A DNA stretch of 64,000 nt, taken from a virus. The notes below the pieces were generated by a model that searched no databases, was not told the DNA's origin, and worked only from the letters and a program-made list of their open reading frames with translations. Where the stretch lies: the IMG/VR virus record IMGVR_UViG_3300017769_000001, positions 1 to 64,000 of that record; one strand, 5' to 3'. The position numbers were made by a program, and so were the translations under genes. Positions 41,682-49,537 of the stretch are shown piece after piece. Positions within the stretch are counted from its first letter, which is position 1, and each line of letters begins with the position of its first letter.

Positions 41682-42493
41682 GAGTTGAAGAGATATTCGA
41701 AGGAATCAGCAATGTTTTATTTCATGGGACTTCTATAGAGGCCGCAGCGTCAATTCTCAAAAGGAATGAGTTCCGCCTGATTCCAGAACTCGCCACCGGG
41801 GAGTTTAAAATGAATGGCAGGCGCAACTCTGAATACGTTTACTTCATGTCTACAGCAAGGACAAAGCAGTCTGATTTTACATCAAAAACCGAAGTGATAT
41901 TTCGTCTCGACGGTCGTAAACTTTCCGCAAATTACACAGGGAGCCCAGTCAGCTTCTTCGGAGACAAATCCGCTATGGATGAAAGCGAAGATCGGATATA
42001 CTCGATGAACCCGACTATAAAAAGAGCATCCCAATACATCACTGCTGTTGAAATGTATAGTATGTTCGGGTCATTTGACGACACAGAGTCCTTCATCATT
42101 CAAACATCGATGAAGATGGGGATTCCTGTTCGGGTTTATGATTCAAAAGAAGATATGGCATCAAATCAACGTCCGTGGTCAGAAGAGAAGGTAATATCTT
42201 CTCTGGAGGGAGAACCGAGGATCCCAGACAGAGGGATGAACAAAGATGCAGAAGAAGTTGGGGATCTTGTTGTTCGATTATTCAAAGGAAGATTTTTTGA
42301 TGATTCAGAAAACAAGTTAAAGAAAGCGTTGCGATACAATGAATTCGACAACCTGATCAACGAATTGTTGCGTAAAGGGTCTGACAACACTCGACACGAA
42401 ATAATGCGGGAAATGAGATTGAATAAGATCCAAAGCATATCTGGGTTGAGAAAGTGGGTTCACGACGAAATGCGCAAGAGAGGTGAAATGTGA
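41678..42493 (+). CDS. ART-like protein with MRVEEIFEG leader, 271 aa
   Basis: GTG start giving MRVEEIFEGISNVLFHGTS. Right after the leader comes the LFHGTS motif typical of the NAD-binding strand of ART folds (the H-G-T variant), then EYVYFMSTARTKQSD and VIFRLDGRKLSANY. A paralogue at 44743 keeps LFHATS, FYMSFSRNRTND and VVMQMDGRALSSNF. Predicted prohead-protease site I-F-E at residues 6-8. A helical C-terminal third may bind a target. Confidence 0.7.
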   Translation: MRVEEIFEGISNVLFHGTSIEAAASILKRNEFRLIPELATGEFKMNGRRNSEYVYFMSTARTKQSDFTSKTEVIFRLDGRKLSANYTGSPVSFFGDKSAMDESEDRIYSMNPTIKRASQYITAVEMYSMFGSFDDTESFIIQTSMKMGIPVRVYDSKEDMASNQRPWSEEKVISSLEGEPRIPDRGMNKDAEEVGDLVVRLFKGRFFDDSENKLKKALRYNEFDNLINELLRKGSDNTRHEIMREMRLNKIQSISGLRKWVHDEMRKRGEM

Positions 42494-42972
42494 GAGTTGA
42501 AGATATTTTCGAAAGCGTTAGAACGTCCGGAGTTTTCTATCACGGCACTAATAAGAAATTCACGACGTTTGACGTTAACGCGGTGCCTGTTAACAGGGCG
42601 ACTAACGTTTCTGGTGCTTACTTTACCCCTAGCATGGTCGAAGCTGGTGAGTACGGTGGACGGATTATCAAAGTAGAAATCAATCCAAGAAAACCTTTCT
42701 TCTCCATGCAGAAGAACCAAATCACCGAATCAATGGTTCGTAAAGCGAAAGAACTTCTTTTGAAGTTTACGACTTACAAGGAAGGTTGGTTGGACAGTGC
42801 CATACTTCCCGCTTTCGTTGAGAGAGGTAATTTCGGCGGACTTTCTGATATCAGTGGTGACATAAAGAGAGATATTCTTTTAGCAGGCGGGTACGATTCG
42901 TATGTAGATGGTCGTCATGTTGTTATTCTTGAGCCAAGTCAAAGATCGGTTAAAATTGTTGGGGAATTCTGA
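42490..42972 (+). CDS. ART-like protein with MRVEDIFES leader, 160 aa
   Basis: GTG start, MRVEDIFESVRTSG, then VFYHGTNKKFTTFDV, SGAYFTPSMVEAGEYG and RIIKVEINPRKPF. The YHGT ... F.FT ... V pattern is that of small bacterial ARTs and related toxins. Predicted cleavage after I-F-E. Compact single-domain enzyme candidate. Confidence 0.7.
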   Translation: MRVEDIFESVRTSGVFYHGTNKKFTTFDVNAVPVNRATNVSGAYFTPSMVEAGEYGGRIIKVEINPRKPFFSMQKNQITESMVRKAKELLLKFTTYKEGWLDSAILPAFVERGNFGGLSDISGDIKRDILLAGGYDSYVDGRHVVILEPSQRSVKIVGEF

Positions 42973-43409
42973 TGAGAGTGGAAGAGCTTTATGAGGGCAT
43001 CGATGATGGCATGTATGATGATATTACTCTTGAGATTGAAGACCGTTCGGGGCGTTTAATGACGAATCTAGGGGAACCTGTAAAATACCTCTATCGAACC
43101 ATCTCCAATGAAGAGTATGCCGATATCAAAAAATCTGGCATGATAAAGGCCGGTGGTTTTTATGGAAGGATTCATGCTGCCGATATTCCTACGGGTGGAG
43201 ACGGCAATGCGGATCGCGTCATTAAAATCAAATACGATCCTTCTGATGGATGGACACCAAAACGAGCCAGCACTGGCGTTTATGCTACTACTTGGGAAAA
43301 CGTTTCTGCTGATAAAATCGTGGACACTATTCCTTTATCAATTGTTAAGACGAATTGGATGTTGCTAAAAACTTGCTTTAGTCAATACATGGAGTACCAG
43401 ACGCGATGA
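42972..43409 (+). CDS. ART-like protein with MRVEELYEG leader, 145 aa
   Basis: Paralogue of 41244 throughout its length. Leader MRVEELYEG with a good L-Y-E site. Core YLYRTISNEEYADIK, GFYGRIHAADIP and RASTGVYATTW. The two copies are separated by two other ART-like genes, so duplication was followed by rearrangement. The start overlaps the preceding stop. Confidence 0.65.
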   Translation: MRVEELYEGIDDGMYDDITLEIEDRSGRLMTNLGEPVKYLYRTISNEEYADIKKSGMIKAGGFYGRIHAADIPTGGDGNADRVIKIKYDPSDGWTPKRASTGVYATTWENVSADKIVDTIPLSIVKTNWMLLKTCFSQYMEYQTR

Positions 43410-44257
43410 AAGTAGAAGAACTGTTCGAAGCAACCGTTATTGGAACGGGGCACAAGAGTCCACTGTCGGACTCGGACACCATTAGAGTCTATCATGGGAC
43501 TGATGACCCTAACTTTTTATTGACCGCCGTTACAAAGGGTCTCAGTGGCGGAATGCGAGCCAACCGCCGTTATTCGTATGAAGCAAACAACAATCCGAAA
43601 GGACTGTTTGTCACCCCTGATCTCAAGACCGCGAAAGACTTCGGTAGTTACATCATAGAATTCCACACCAGAGTTCGAGACTTGGAATCTCCTGTATGGC
43701 CGAATGGGACTTTCACGGGTCAGGGTCAAATGAGTGGAGTTTTTGGTGACGACGCCGACAGGGAACAAGAGAGAATCCGCCAAAGGATGAACTGGAGTGA
43801 ATCGGAATTTGAGTTCGTTAGAAACAGTAGCAGGCCGGAAGTTGCTGCTATGCTACTCGTCTCAGGTGAGCGACAAGCCCTGTTCACCGGAGATTTGAAT
43901 CGCAACTCAATCAGGGCAGTTTGGGTTTCTTCAGATCCTACAAGGATAAATCAACCATACGAACGATTACATCCAAGAGAGCTTCTGAAGCGAGTCAAGG
44001 ATGAAGGACTGATGGATAAGTTCGGAAGTCGTGTAGGGGGCGTTGACAAAGAGTCTGAGATTTTCAGGAACATAAATGGTAAACTCGTTCAGCCTCGCGA
44101 CGACGTGACATTCGAAGATCTTGTTATGGCAGTGAAACGTAAGCGTCCTTTCGTCGACGAAGAAACAATTCGAAGTGTTCTGAGGGACAATGAGGATTAC
44201 ATAAGAAGGTACGTGTGGAGTGACAGGCAGTTCAATCAAGTTATCAGGACAATGTGA
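43406..44257 (+). CDS. ART-like protein with MKVEELFEA leader, 283 aa
   Basis: Leader MKVEELFEATV (site L-F-E). The ART pattern follows: IRVYHGTDDPNFLLTAV, GLFVTPDLKTAKDFGSYI and EFHTRVRDLESP, as in the YHGT ... F.T ... A..F family. A long C-terminal extension (MKVEE plus about 150 aa) is helical and charged. Largest member of the tagged ART set, most like T4 ModA/Alt in logic, not in sequence. Confidence 0.7.
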   Translation: MKVEELFEATVIGTGHKSPLSDSDTIRVYHGTDDPNFLLTAVTKGLSGGMRANRRYSYEANNNPKGLFVTPDLKTAKDFGSYIIEFHTRVRDLESPVWPNGTFTGQGQMSGVFGDDADREQERIRQRMNWSESEFEFVRNSSRPEVAAMLLVSGERQALFTGDLNRNSIRAVWVSSDPTRINQPYERLHPRELLKRVKDEGLMDKFGSRVGGVDKESEIFRNINGKLVQPRDDVTFEDLVMAVKRKRPFVDEETIRSVLRDNEDYIRRYVWSDRQFNQVIRTM

Positions 44258-44709
44258 TGAGAGTTGAAGAAATATTTGAACAACAAAACCAATTGTTCGA
44301 ATCTAAAAAGGAAGTCGTGATATTCGGAGAGAATCATTTTAAATTCGATGAGGTTTCTCGCATCCGGCAGGCAATCGTTGATTTCAATCCGTCCGTCATC
44401 GCTCATGAATTGTATTGGGAAGAAGAAAGCTACTTCAAGCGACATCTCCCCGACGTAAAAGTTCTCCCATTGGAGAAGGAGGTCGGAAAGTTTGACAACA
44501 TGAAGGCTCAATTCAAATCAAGAGAACGTTCTATGATCAATCATCTAAAACGTTACTTCAGGAAATACAATCGGGTCGCTGTTGTGATCGGGGATACCCA
44601 TCTCCGGACAATTGAGACGGAAGAGCTTGGAAGAAAGAGCCCAATCATGGAATGGGCTAAAAGAGTCGGCGCTACGGTTGTAAGAAGCAAATACAGAGAA
44701 ATAAAGTAA
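44257..44709 (+). CDS. Tiki/EreA/ChaN-like protein with MRVEEIFEQ leader, 150 aa
   Basis: ATG 44257 overlaps the previous stop. Leader MRVEEIFEQQN (site I-F-E), then VVIFGENHFKFDEVSRIRQA, VIAHELYWEEES and VAVVIGDTHLRTIE. The GExH ... HE ... GxxH-like pattern is that of the erythromycin-esterase/ChaN/TraB superfamily of putative metal-dependent hydrolases. The N-terminal part of that fold is shortened. A candidate injected enzyme of unknown substrate. Confidence 0.6.
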   Translation: MRVEEIFEQQNQLFESKKEVVIFGENHFKFDEVSRIRQAIVDFNPSVIAHELYWEEESYFKRHLPDVKVLPLEKEVGKFDNMKAQFKSRERSMINHLKRYFRKYNRVAVVIGDTHLRTIETEELGRKSPIMEWAKRVGATVVRSKYREIK

Positions 44710-44742
44710 TTATCATCCACAGATGATGTTAAAGAGGAAACA

Positions 44743-45387
44743 ATGAAAGTAACCGACATTTTTTCAGAAGACTCGACGATGACGACAATCGCCAATCTTC
44801 CAAACACCCCGTTCGTTCGTCCTAAGAAGAAAAAGAAAAAGAAGAAAGAGAACGACAAGCTGTACGAAGGTCTTTCTCCCGTTCTCTTTCATGCGACAAG
44901 TTTGAAGTCATTCGTTCAGATAATGAACACCAACGAGATCCGGTTGTCAAAAGACCCCCTGAACAAAGGAAACTTCTACATGTCGTTCTCTAGGAATAGA
45001 ACTAATGACTTCCTAAGATACCTCAATGACATGAGAGATCATGAGCTGGATGAAGAATCGTTCAACCCAAGGGAAGATGCGTTTGTTGTAATGCAGATGG
45101 ACGGGCGGGCACTGTCTTCAAACTTCTCTGGTGGGGCGTTTGATACGTTCGCGTACGATGGGGATGATTATGGAAGACCAGACGCATCTGATTTCATGGA
45201 AGACCGCTTGGTGAGTAACTCCCCGTCGATCAAAAACGCTTCTCGCTACATCAAGGCGGTATCGCTGGTTAATGGGTCTGAAGTTCCAGATTCGACTCTC
45301 GTCAAGTTGGTGGGTCTTTTCGGTGCAAATTTTGCTATGTACGATACACTACAAGACTACATGAAAAACAGGGTGAGGGAGCGTTAA
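44743..45387 (+). CDS. ART-like protein, leader split by a poly-lysine insertion, 214 aa
   Basis: Paralogue of the 41678 product. It starts MKVTDIFSED but the second half of the leader has been displaced: after a run of eight lysines comes NDKLYEGLSPVLFHATS, which aligns with EEIFEGISNVLFHGTS of the paralogue. The predicted cleavage site L-Y-E is thus retained about 35 residues further in. The ART core (FYMSFSRNRTND, VVMQMDGRALSSNF) is intact; the long C-terminal domain of the paralogue is missing. Confidence 0.65.
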   Translation: MKVTDIFSEDSTMTTIANLPNTPFVRPKKKKKKKKENDKLYEGLSPVLFHATSLKSFVQIMNTNEIRLSKDPLNKGNFYMSFSRNRTNDFLRYLNDMRDHELDEESFNPREDAFVVMQMDGRALSSNFSGGAFDTFAYDGDDYGRPDASDFMEDRLVSNSPSIKNASRYIKAVSLVNGSEVPDSTLVKLVGLFGANFAMYDTLQDYMKNRVRER

Positions 45388-45396
45388 AGCTCCCCC
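45377..45396. terminator. Bidirectional terminator-like hairpin
   Basis: GGGAGC-GTTAAA-GCTCCC between the convergent genes ending at 45387 and 45406. Only a short pyrimidine tail on either side. Confidence 0.5.
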
Positions 45397-45405
45397 AGCC
45401 GAACA

Positions 45406-45873
45406 TCATTCATCGTCTTTGAATTCGATGATCGGACACACCTTCTCTTTTTTTGCTTTTAAGTATGAAGTAATCAGGCCGGGTTCTTTGTTTTTCTTTT
45501 TGGGCTTGATTTTGTCCCACCCGATAACCTTAGAAAATGTGGTTCCACGTTTTTGGAGAATCCAATCGATAATCCCGACAGCCGCTACCACGTTAAAGAC
45601 AACCCCGAGGGTTAACAGAATCTCAGCACCTTCGTCCTCCGTTACGATCAACGGAAGGCTGGTGAAATATGCGATTATCTGATACAGCGGAGACAACATC
45701 ACGACAGCGATAGCGGCGATGAGTACACCAATAGCAAGCCACATCAGACACCCAGCAACAACCATCCAAAACAGCGAGCACAGCGACACACGCCCATTAG
45801 AACGGATTTCCGCCTTTGCGGACGTGCTGAGGATGTGTTGATATATAAAAGAGGATCTTTTCAATTCTACCAT
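45406..45873 (-). CDS. Membrane protein, 155 aa
   Basis: Two long hydrophobic segments near residues 32-60 (LCSLFWMVVAGCLMWLAIGVLIAAI...) and another at about 90-110, then a basic C-terminal part (WDKIKPKKKNKEPG) ending in an acidic FKDDE. AAGGAGAAA upstream of ATG 45873 and a TTGACA-17-TAAGAT promoter at 45903-45931. Probably early expressed; function unknown. Confidence 0.65.
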   Translation of the reverse strand: MVELKRSSFIYQHILSTSAKAEIRSNGRVSLCSLFWMVVAGCLMWLAIGVLIAAIAVVMLSPLYQIIAYFTSLPLIVTEDEGAEILLTLGVVFNVVAAVGIIDWILQKRGTTFSKVIGWDKIKPKKKNKEPGLITSYLKAKKEKVCPIIEFKDDE

Positions 45874-45902
45874 AGTATTTCTCCTTTGAGGTTTGTACCC
45901 GC

Positions 45903-45931
45903 ATCTTAACTCTCTATTGAAGTAGTGTCAA
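45903..45931 (-). promoter_or_regulatory. Sigma70-like promoter TTGACA-17-TAAGAT (minus)
   Basis: Perfect -35, 17 nt spacer, 4-5/6 -10, directing the membrane-protein gene at 45873. Confidence 0.65.
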
Positions 45932-45939
45932 CTGAAAAG

Positions 45940-45946
45940 ATAAATA
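45940..45946 (+). promoter_or_regulatory. Late promoter motif ATAAATA
   Basis: AGATAAATAAC, the closest match here to T4 TATAAATA, 24 bp before the gene at 45971; back to back with the minus-strand sigma70 promoter. Confidence 0.6.
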
Positions 45947-45970
45947 ACATCAAACTAATAAGGTAACCTC

Positions 45971-47155
45971 ATGCTGAGTTCTGATTACATCCGATCAATC
46001 GTTCGAGAATCTATCAAAGAATCTTATCAAACCATTCTTTTTGAAAACTTTGGTCTTCTGGAAGACACTCTGATGTCGGCTATGGATGTCGGGTTTGCTG
46101 GAGAAATGGTTCGTGACTTCGAAGAAGTGGTCGACGCCGCAACGAAAGCCGTTGGATTCAATTCGATGGCGATGGATGCAGAAGAATACGTACAGGAAGT
46201 CGTCGAAATTTACAGAACGCTGGTTAAACGTGGAGTAAAGTTCGTTGACTCGGGCGGCAGGGAAGTAAGACAGGGGAATGACTCCAGTTTCTGGATCGGA
46301 CAGTTGAACCGAAATATGGATATGCGGTCTGTTGATAGAGTCGTATCCATATTCTGTGCAATGCTTGTGTCTACCATGAGAATGATCAAAGAGCGAAAGG
46401 ATTTCAAAGACAACAAAGAATCGTACAAGATCATCCATAAGGGATCAAACTTCACTGTGTTCAAACCAGAACACAAAGCCGCAGCGTGTAGACTTGGAGC
46501 AAACACCAAATGGTGTATCTCGGCCAGAGGATCCGACAACTACTTCGACGATTACAATGCACGTGGGGAAGTGTACATCATCCATACCAGAAATGATAAA
46601 TACGCGATCATTATGGCTGATGGGCGTGTGAAAGAGATTCAACATTCTGGGAATACGTACGACGAGCAAAACTACGGGCAGTATGAAGAATTCGTCAGTA
46701 TGATGCGCGGTGATGGAGTTGACCTAGAACTTCTCGATTCTCTGATAGGGAGCAATCTTTCCAAGATCAGGAAAAAGAAGGAATTCCGTATCGAGAGTAT
46801 GGAGTTGATCGGTGATCTTGAAAAGAACATGGCGGTTACTGATACACTCGGATTTGACGATATCGAAAACTTTTATTTGAGCCTTTCTATGGATGGTGAG
46901 ACGCATGAGGTCGACGGTATTATTGTTGCGAAGAAAGCATCAGAAACTTTCATGACAACAATACACAACCCCCACATCGCACCAATAAACGGAATCGCAC
47001 TGGAGTTACTGCCTAAGTTCAATGATGGCAGGTTCCCGGATGATAATGTGATGAACAAATTTTCCGCAGAATTGAGAAAAGTTGTCGAAAAGCGCGTTGG
47101 TGACTTTGAAACAGTAAGACTTCAGCAATTCGTGAAAATTGCTGAAGAGGATTGA
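45971..47155 (+). CDS. Late protein with GANTKWC motif, 394 aa
   Basis: N-terminal amphipathic helix (MLSSDYIRSIVRESIKESYQ), helical first half, then a beta domain with AACRLGANTKWCISARG, VYIIHTRNDKYAIIM and GRVKEIQHSGNTYDEQN. The xGxxTKWC motif is seen in several phage proteins of unknown function. Expressed from a late promoter. The N-terminus differs from the MRVEEL leader, but a basic/acidic helix could still be a scaffold-interacting signal. Confidence 0.65.
   Translation: MLSSDYIRSIVRESIKESYQTILFENFGLLEDTLMSAMDVGFAGEMVRDFEEVVDAATKAVGFNSMAMDAEEYVQEVVEIYRTLVKRGVKFVDSGGREVRQGNDSSFWIGQLNRNMDMRSVDRVVSIFCAMLVSTMRMIKERKDFKDNKESYKIIHKGSNFTVFKPEHKAAACRLGANTKWCISARGSDNYFDDYNARGEVYIIHTRNDKYAIIMADGRVKEIQHSGNTYDEQNYGQYEEFVSMMRGDGVDLELLDSLIGSNLSKIRKKKEFRIESMELIGDLEKNMAVTDTLGFDDIENFYLSLSMDGETHEVDGIIVAKKASETFMTTIHNPHIAPINGIALELLPKFNDGRFPDDNVMNKFSAELRKVVEKRVGDFETVRLQQFVKIAEED
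47119..47147. repeat. Inverted repeat at the end of the GANTKWC gene
   Basis: CTTCAGCAATT pairs perfectly with AATTGCTGAAG (11 bp) within the last codons, at the junction with convergent minus-strand genes. Possibly a bidirectional terminator without a T-run. Confidence 0.5.
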
Positions 47156-47518
47156 TCAAAGAGTATTCAGTCTGTGTCGTTCTTTAATCAGGGTGGCGAC
47201 TTCTCGAAATCTTTCTACGGCAGGAGTCGTCCCGAGATAAATCGATTCCATCAGAATTGATGTAGCAGAAAAAACATCGTCGAAGCTGGTGTCCTTGGCA
47301 ATGATATCATTCATGAATAACAGGTTATCCATCAGATCGACCGTTGCAGTTGTGGATACTGCAACTTCAGAACTTCCGATCTCACCGATTTGTTTGTTGA
47401 GGATATACTCCATACACACTATAGCGTGATGGTATGAAGAAACCGAGTTTACGGACTGAGATCTGTTAGCGTCTTCTACCGCTTCGATCACTTCATCGAA
47501 TGTTCTCACAGTACTCAC
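47156..47518 (-). CDS. Small helical protein, 120 aa
   Basis: Helical (STVRTFDEVIEAVEDANRSQ..., FREVATLIKERHRLNTL) and ends in Leu. Overlaps the next minus-strand gene by 4 nt. Function unknown. Confidence 0.65.
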   Translation of the reverse strand: MSTVRTFDEVIEAVEDANRSQSVNSVSSYHHAIVCMEYILNKQIGEIGSSEVAVSTTATVDLMDNLLFMNDIIAKDTSFDDVFSATSILMESIYLGTTPAVERFREVATLIKERHRLNTL

Positions 47519-47889
47519 AGTTCTTTCTCCATTCTTAGGACTGACAATACGGTTTCAAGGCGATCAAGAGATCCTTTATTGAATGCCGAATAGTGTTTCA
47601 GAACCCATTTGAGGGAATCAATAAACTGATTCTCATCGTAATGATATAGACCTTCTGCGAGGTTTTCAACCATATCAAGAAGAACTATGTGTCCCGTGTC
47701 TGGAAAATTGACAGAGGCTGTTACATCCACTCCGGTGATGTAATAGCACAGCTCCACGGTTCTTCTGCTGTAGTTCACCGATTCGACGGTACGGTTCACT
47801 ACCGGATGCATTTTGACGTCATCCGTCAGAGCCGTTCTTAGAAACCCGTCGATTATCGGATCTGTGTCAACGGACATAGAGCTTACCAT
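47515..47889 (-). CDS. Small protein, 124 aa
   Basis: MVSSMSVDTDPIIDGFLR..., contains VELCYYITGVDVTASVNF and a helical end LETVLSVLRMEKEL (terminal Leu). Overlaps its neighbour on both sides. Function unknown. Confidence 0.6.
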   Translation of the reverse strand: MVSSMSVDTDPIIDGFLRTALTDDVKMHPVVNRTVESVNYSRRTVELCYYITGVDVTASVNFPDTGHIVLLDMVENLAEGLYHYDENQFIDSLKWVLKHYSAFNKGSLDRLETVLSVLRMEKEL

Positions 47890-48337
47890 GAATCTTGCAA
47901 TTCAAATCCACGTTCATCAAACCAGTACCCCAGTACCAATCTTGGTTGTCCATCTTCCCACAGGTACACCCTTTGATCTCTGTTTGATATCGATGGAACC
48001 TCTCGTCTTGATTGAATCCCCATGCAGATTGCAGTTCAAACTCCAATTGGCGGACGGTTTTGATGATGTCTTCAAACGAATCCGGGTTCTCCAGAGCATA
48101 CATCAGACGATCACCGATGATCTGGATCTCGTTAATCTGATCATCGGTCAGCCCGAATTTGTTCGCAAGATCCATGTTGATCTTGTACTTTTTCCGCGAC
48201 CGAAGCTCACCTCCAATCAAATTTACCATAGCCTTAGCTTCTTCTAGTTCGCTGGAAAGCTTGTTAACGACAGCCTTCCAGCTTTTCAGAGAATGTTCCA
48301 GCATTTCCGGACTACACTCTTTCAGTTGCTTTTTCAT
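47867..48337 (-). CDS. Hypothetical protein with coiled coil and metal-binding C-terminus, 156 aa
   Basis: ATG 48337 chosen. N-terminal two-thirds is a charged coiled coil (LSSELEEAKAMVNLIGGEL). The C-terminal CTCGKMDNQDWYWG...NLDLNCKIHGK-like end has a C-x-C ... C-x2-H set that could bind zinc. Similar small zinc modules occur in phage proteins. Function unknown. Confidence 0.6.
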   Translation of the reverse strand: MKKQLKECSPEMLEHSLKSWKAVVNKLSSELEEAKAMVNLIGGELRSRKKYKINMDLANKFGLTDDQINEIQIIGDRLMYALENPDSFEDIIKTVRQLEFELQSAWGFNQDERFHRYQTEIKGCTCGKMDNQDWYWGTGLMNVDLNCKIHGKLYVR

Positions 48338-48341
48338 ATAA

Positions 48342-49481
48342 TCACCACTTAAATGAAAATGTTGCTCCAAACTCATCGCCGACTGCTGGATAGTTTGGAA
48401 CTTCCTCTACAGTGTAGTGTAAGCCCAACTCCAAGTTGCTGTCAACCCTATGTGTCAAAGAGGCAATCCAGCGATTCTCTTTCTGCGACATTACTGGATG
48501 GTTTCTGTCGAACTTCGCAACTTCTTGATAAGCAATGGCATCTGCCCTGTCAAGTTCTTCGTAGGTGACTCTCAGTGATGTTTGCCCATATGATAGAACT
48601 GGGGACACCCACCACCCGCTCCTTTGAATGTCATATGACTGTACACCGGATCGCTCCCCCTGAACTCCATTTTCAGTGAGTCCAACTAAGTAATCAACAT
48701 ATTGAAAGTCCATTGACAGGCTGACACCACCATCATAAAGATCCACAGACCCTCCGATAGCAGCCCGACGATCATTGTGCTTTCCGCTGTTGAAAGAGCC
48801 GGGGGCACTTCCTGTTTTATTGACGAGAAGCCAGCCATAGATATTCAATCTCCCGAAGTCATATCCAACATATCCTTCCACTACGGGCGTGTTATTTCCT
48901 TTCTCTTGTGGGTCTAGTGTCCCGTTGAGGTAGCAGTTGCCGCTAAGACATGGGCGATCCCTACCCCAAAGGACAGACAGAGAGGCTGTAAAGCCATCTA
49001 CGTACGAGATCCTATATCCATTGAAGATACCTGAGTTGTAGATGACGGCGTGTGGGGCATAAGGAGCAAATTCGAATACAGGATCGACGTATGTTGTCAT
49101 CCTGCCAAAGTATGATGTGGTTGATTGGGAGTGTTTGTAGAAGACTTTGGCTTCTCTTAACTGAGAGTTGCCGTAATAGTAGATAGATGTTCCAGAGTTC
49201 CTGTAGATGTCTTTTTTGGTGATATCTCCTTGCTTTACTTCGATCTGATCATTGGTCAGTGATGCTTCTATCAAAGCCCCGTACTGCTGGTTTTCTGCTT
49301 TGAGAGTGATAATAGCATCCGTCAGTTTCATTTGATGCTCTCTTCCGGACGAACCTGATCTGAGCTTTTCGTTGAAGAAAGCACCCCCTTTAAGTTCTAA
49401 ACCTAAAGAGGGCTCAACAGCATGTAGTGCGGTTGTGAAGAAAGTTAATAAAAGAGTCAAAGCGAATGTCAAGCGTTTCAT
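48342..49481 (-). CDS. Outer-membrane beta-barrel / porin-like protein
   Basis: 379 aa from ATG 49481. Signal peptide MKRLTFALTLLLTFFTTALHA with an Ala-x-Ala cleavage site. The mature protein alternates aromatic and polar strands (TSIYYYGNSQLREAKVFYK, GVSLSMDFQYVDYLVGL, LELGLHYTVEEVP) and ends FGATFSFKW, a C-terminal beta-signal with terminal aromatic as required by BAM. Two Cys (PCLSGNC) may form a loop disulfide. A phage gene for an exported outer-membrane barrel is unusual; it could alter surface receptors or permeability, or be acquired from the host. Confidence 0.8.
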   Translation of the reverse strand: MKRLTFALTLLLTFFTTALHAVEPSLGLELKGGAFFNEKLRSGSSGREHQMKLTDAIITLKAENQQYGALIEASLTNDQIEVKQGDITKKDIYRNSGTSIYYYGNSQLREAKVFYKHSQSTTSYFGRMTTYVDPVFEFAPYAPHAVIYNSGIFNGYRISYVDGFTASLSVLWGRDRPCLSGNCYLNGTLDPQEKGNNTPVVEGYVGYDFGRLNIYGWLLVNKTGSAPGSFNSGKHNDRRAAIGGSVDLYDGGVSLSMDFQYVDYLVGLTENGVQGERSGVQSYDIQRSGWWVSPVLSYGQTSLRVTYEELDRADAIAYQEVAKFDRNHPVMSQKENRWIASLTHRVDSNLELGLHYTVEEVPNYPAVGDEFGATFSFKW

Positions 49482-49537
49482 GATAAGCCACCCGATTATT
49501 CTAGTAGTTATCATAGTTGTCTCAATCTCCAGATCTG

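Noticed and set aside
44826-44852. A/G-rich run as a programmed frameshift site
   Set aside because: The frame is open on both sides and aligns with its paralogue; it simply encodes a lysine run.
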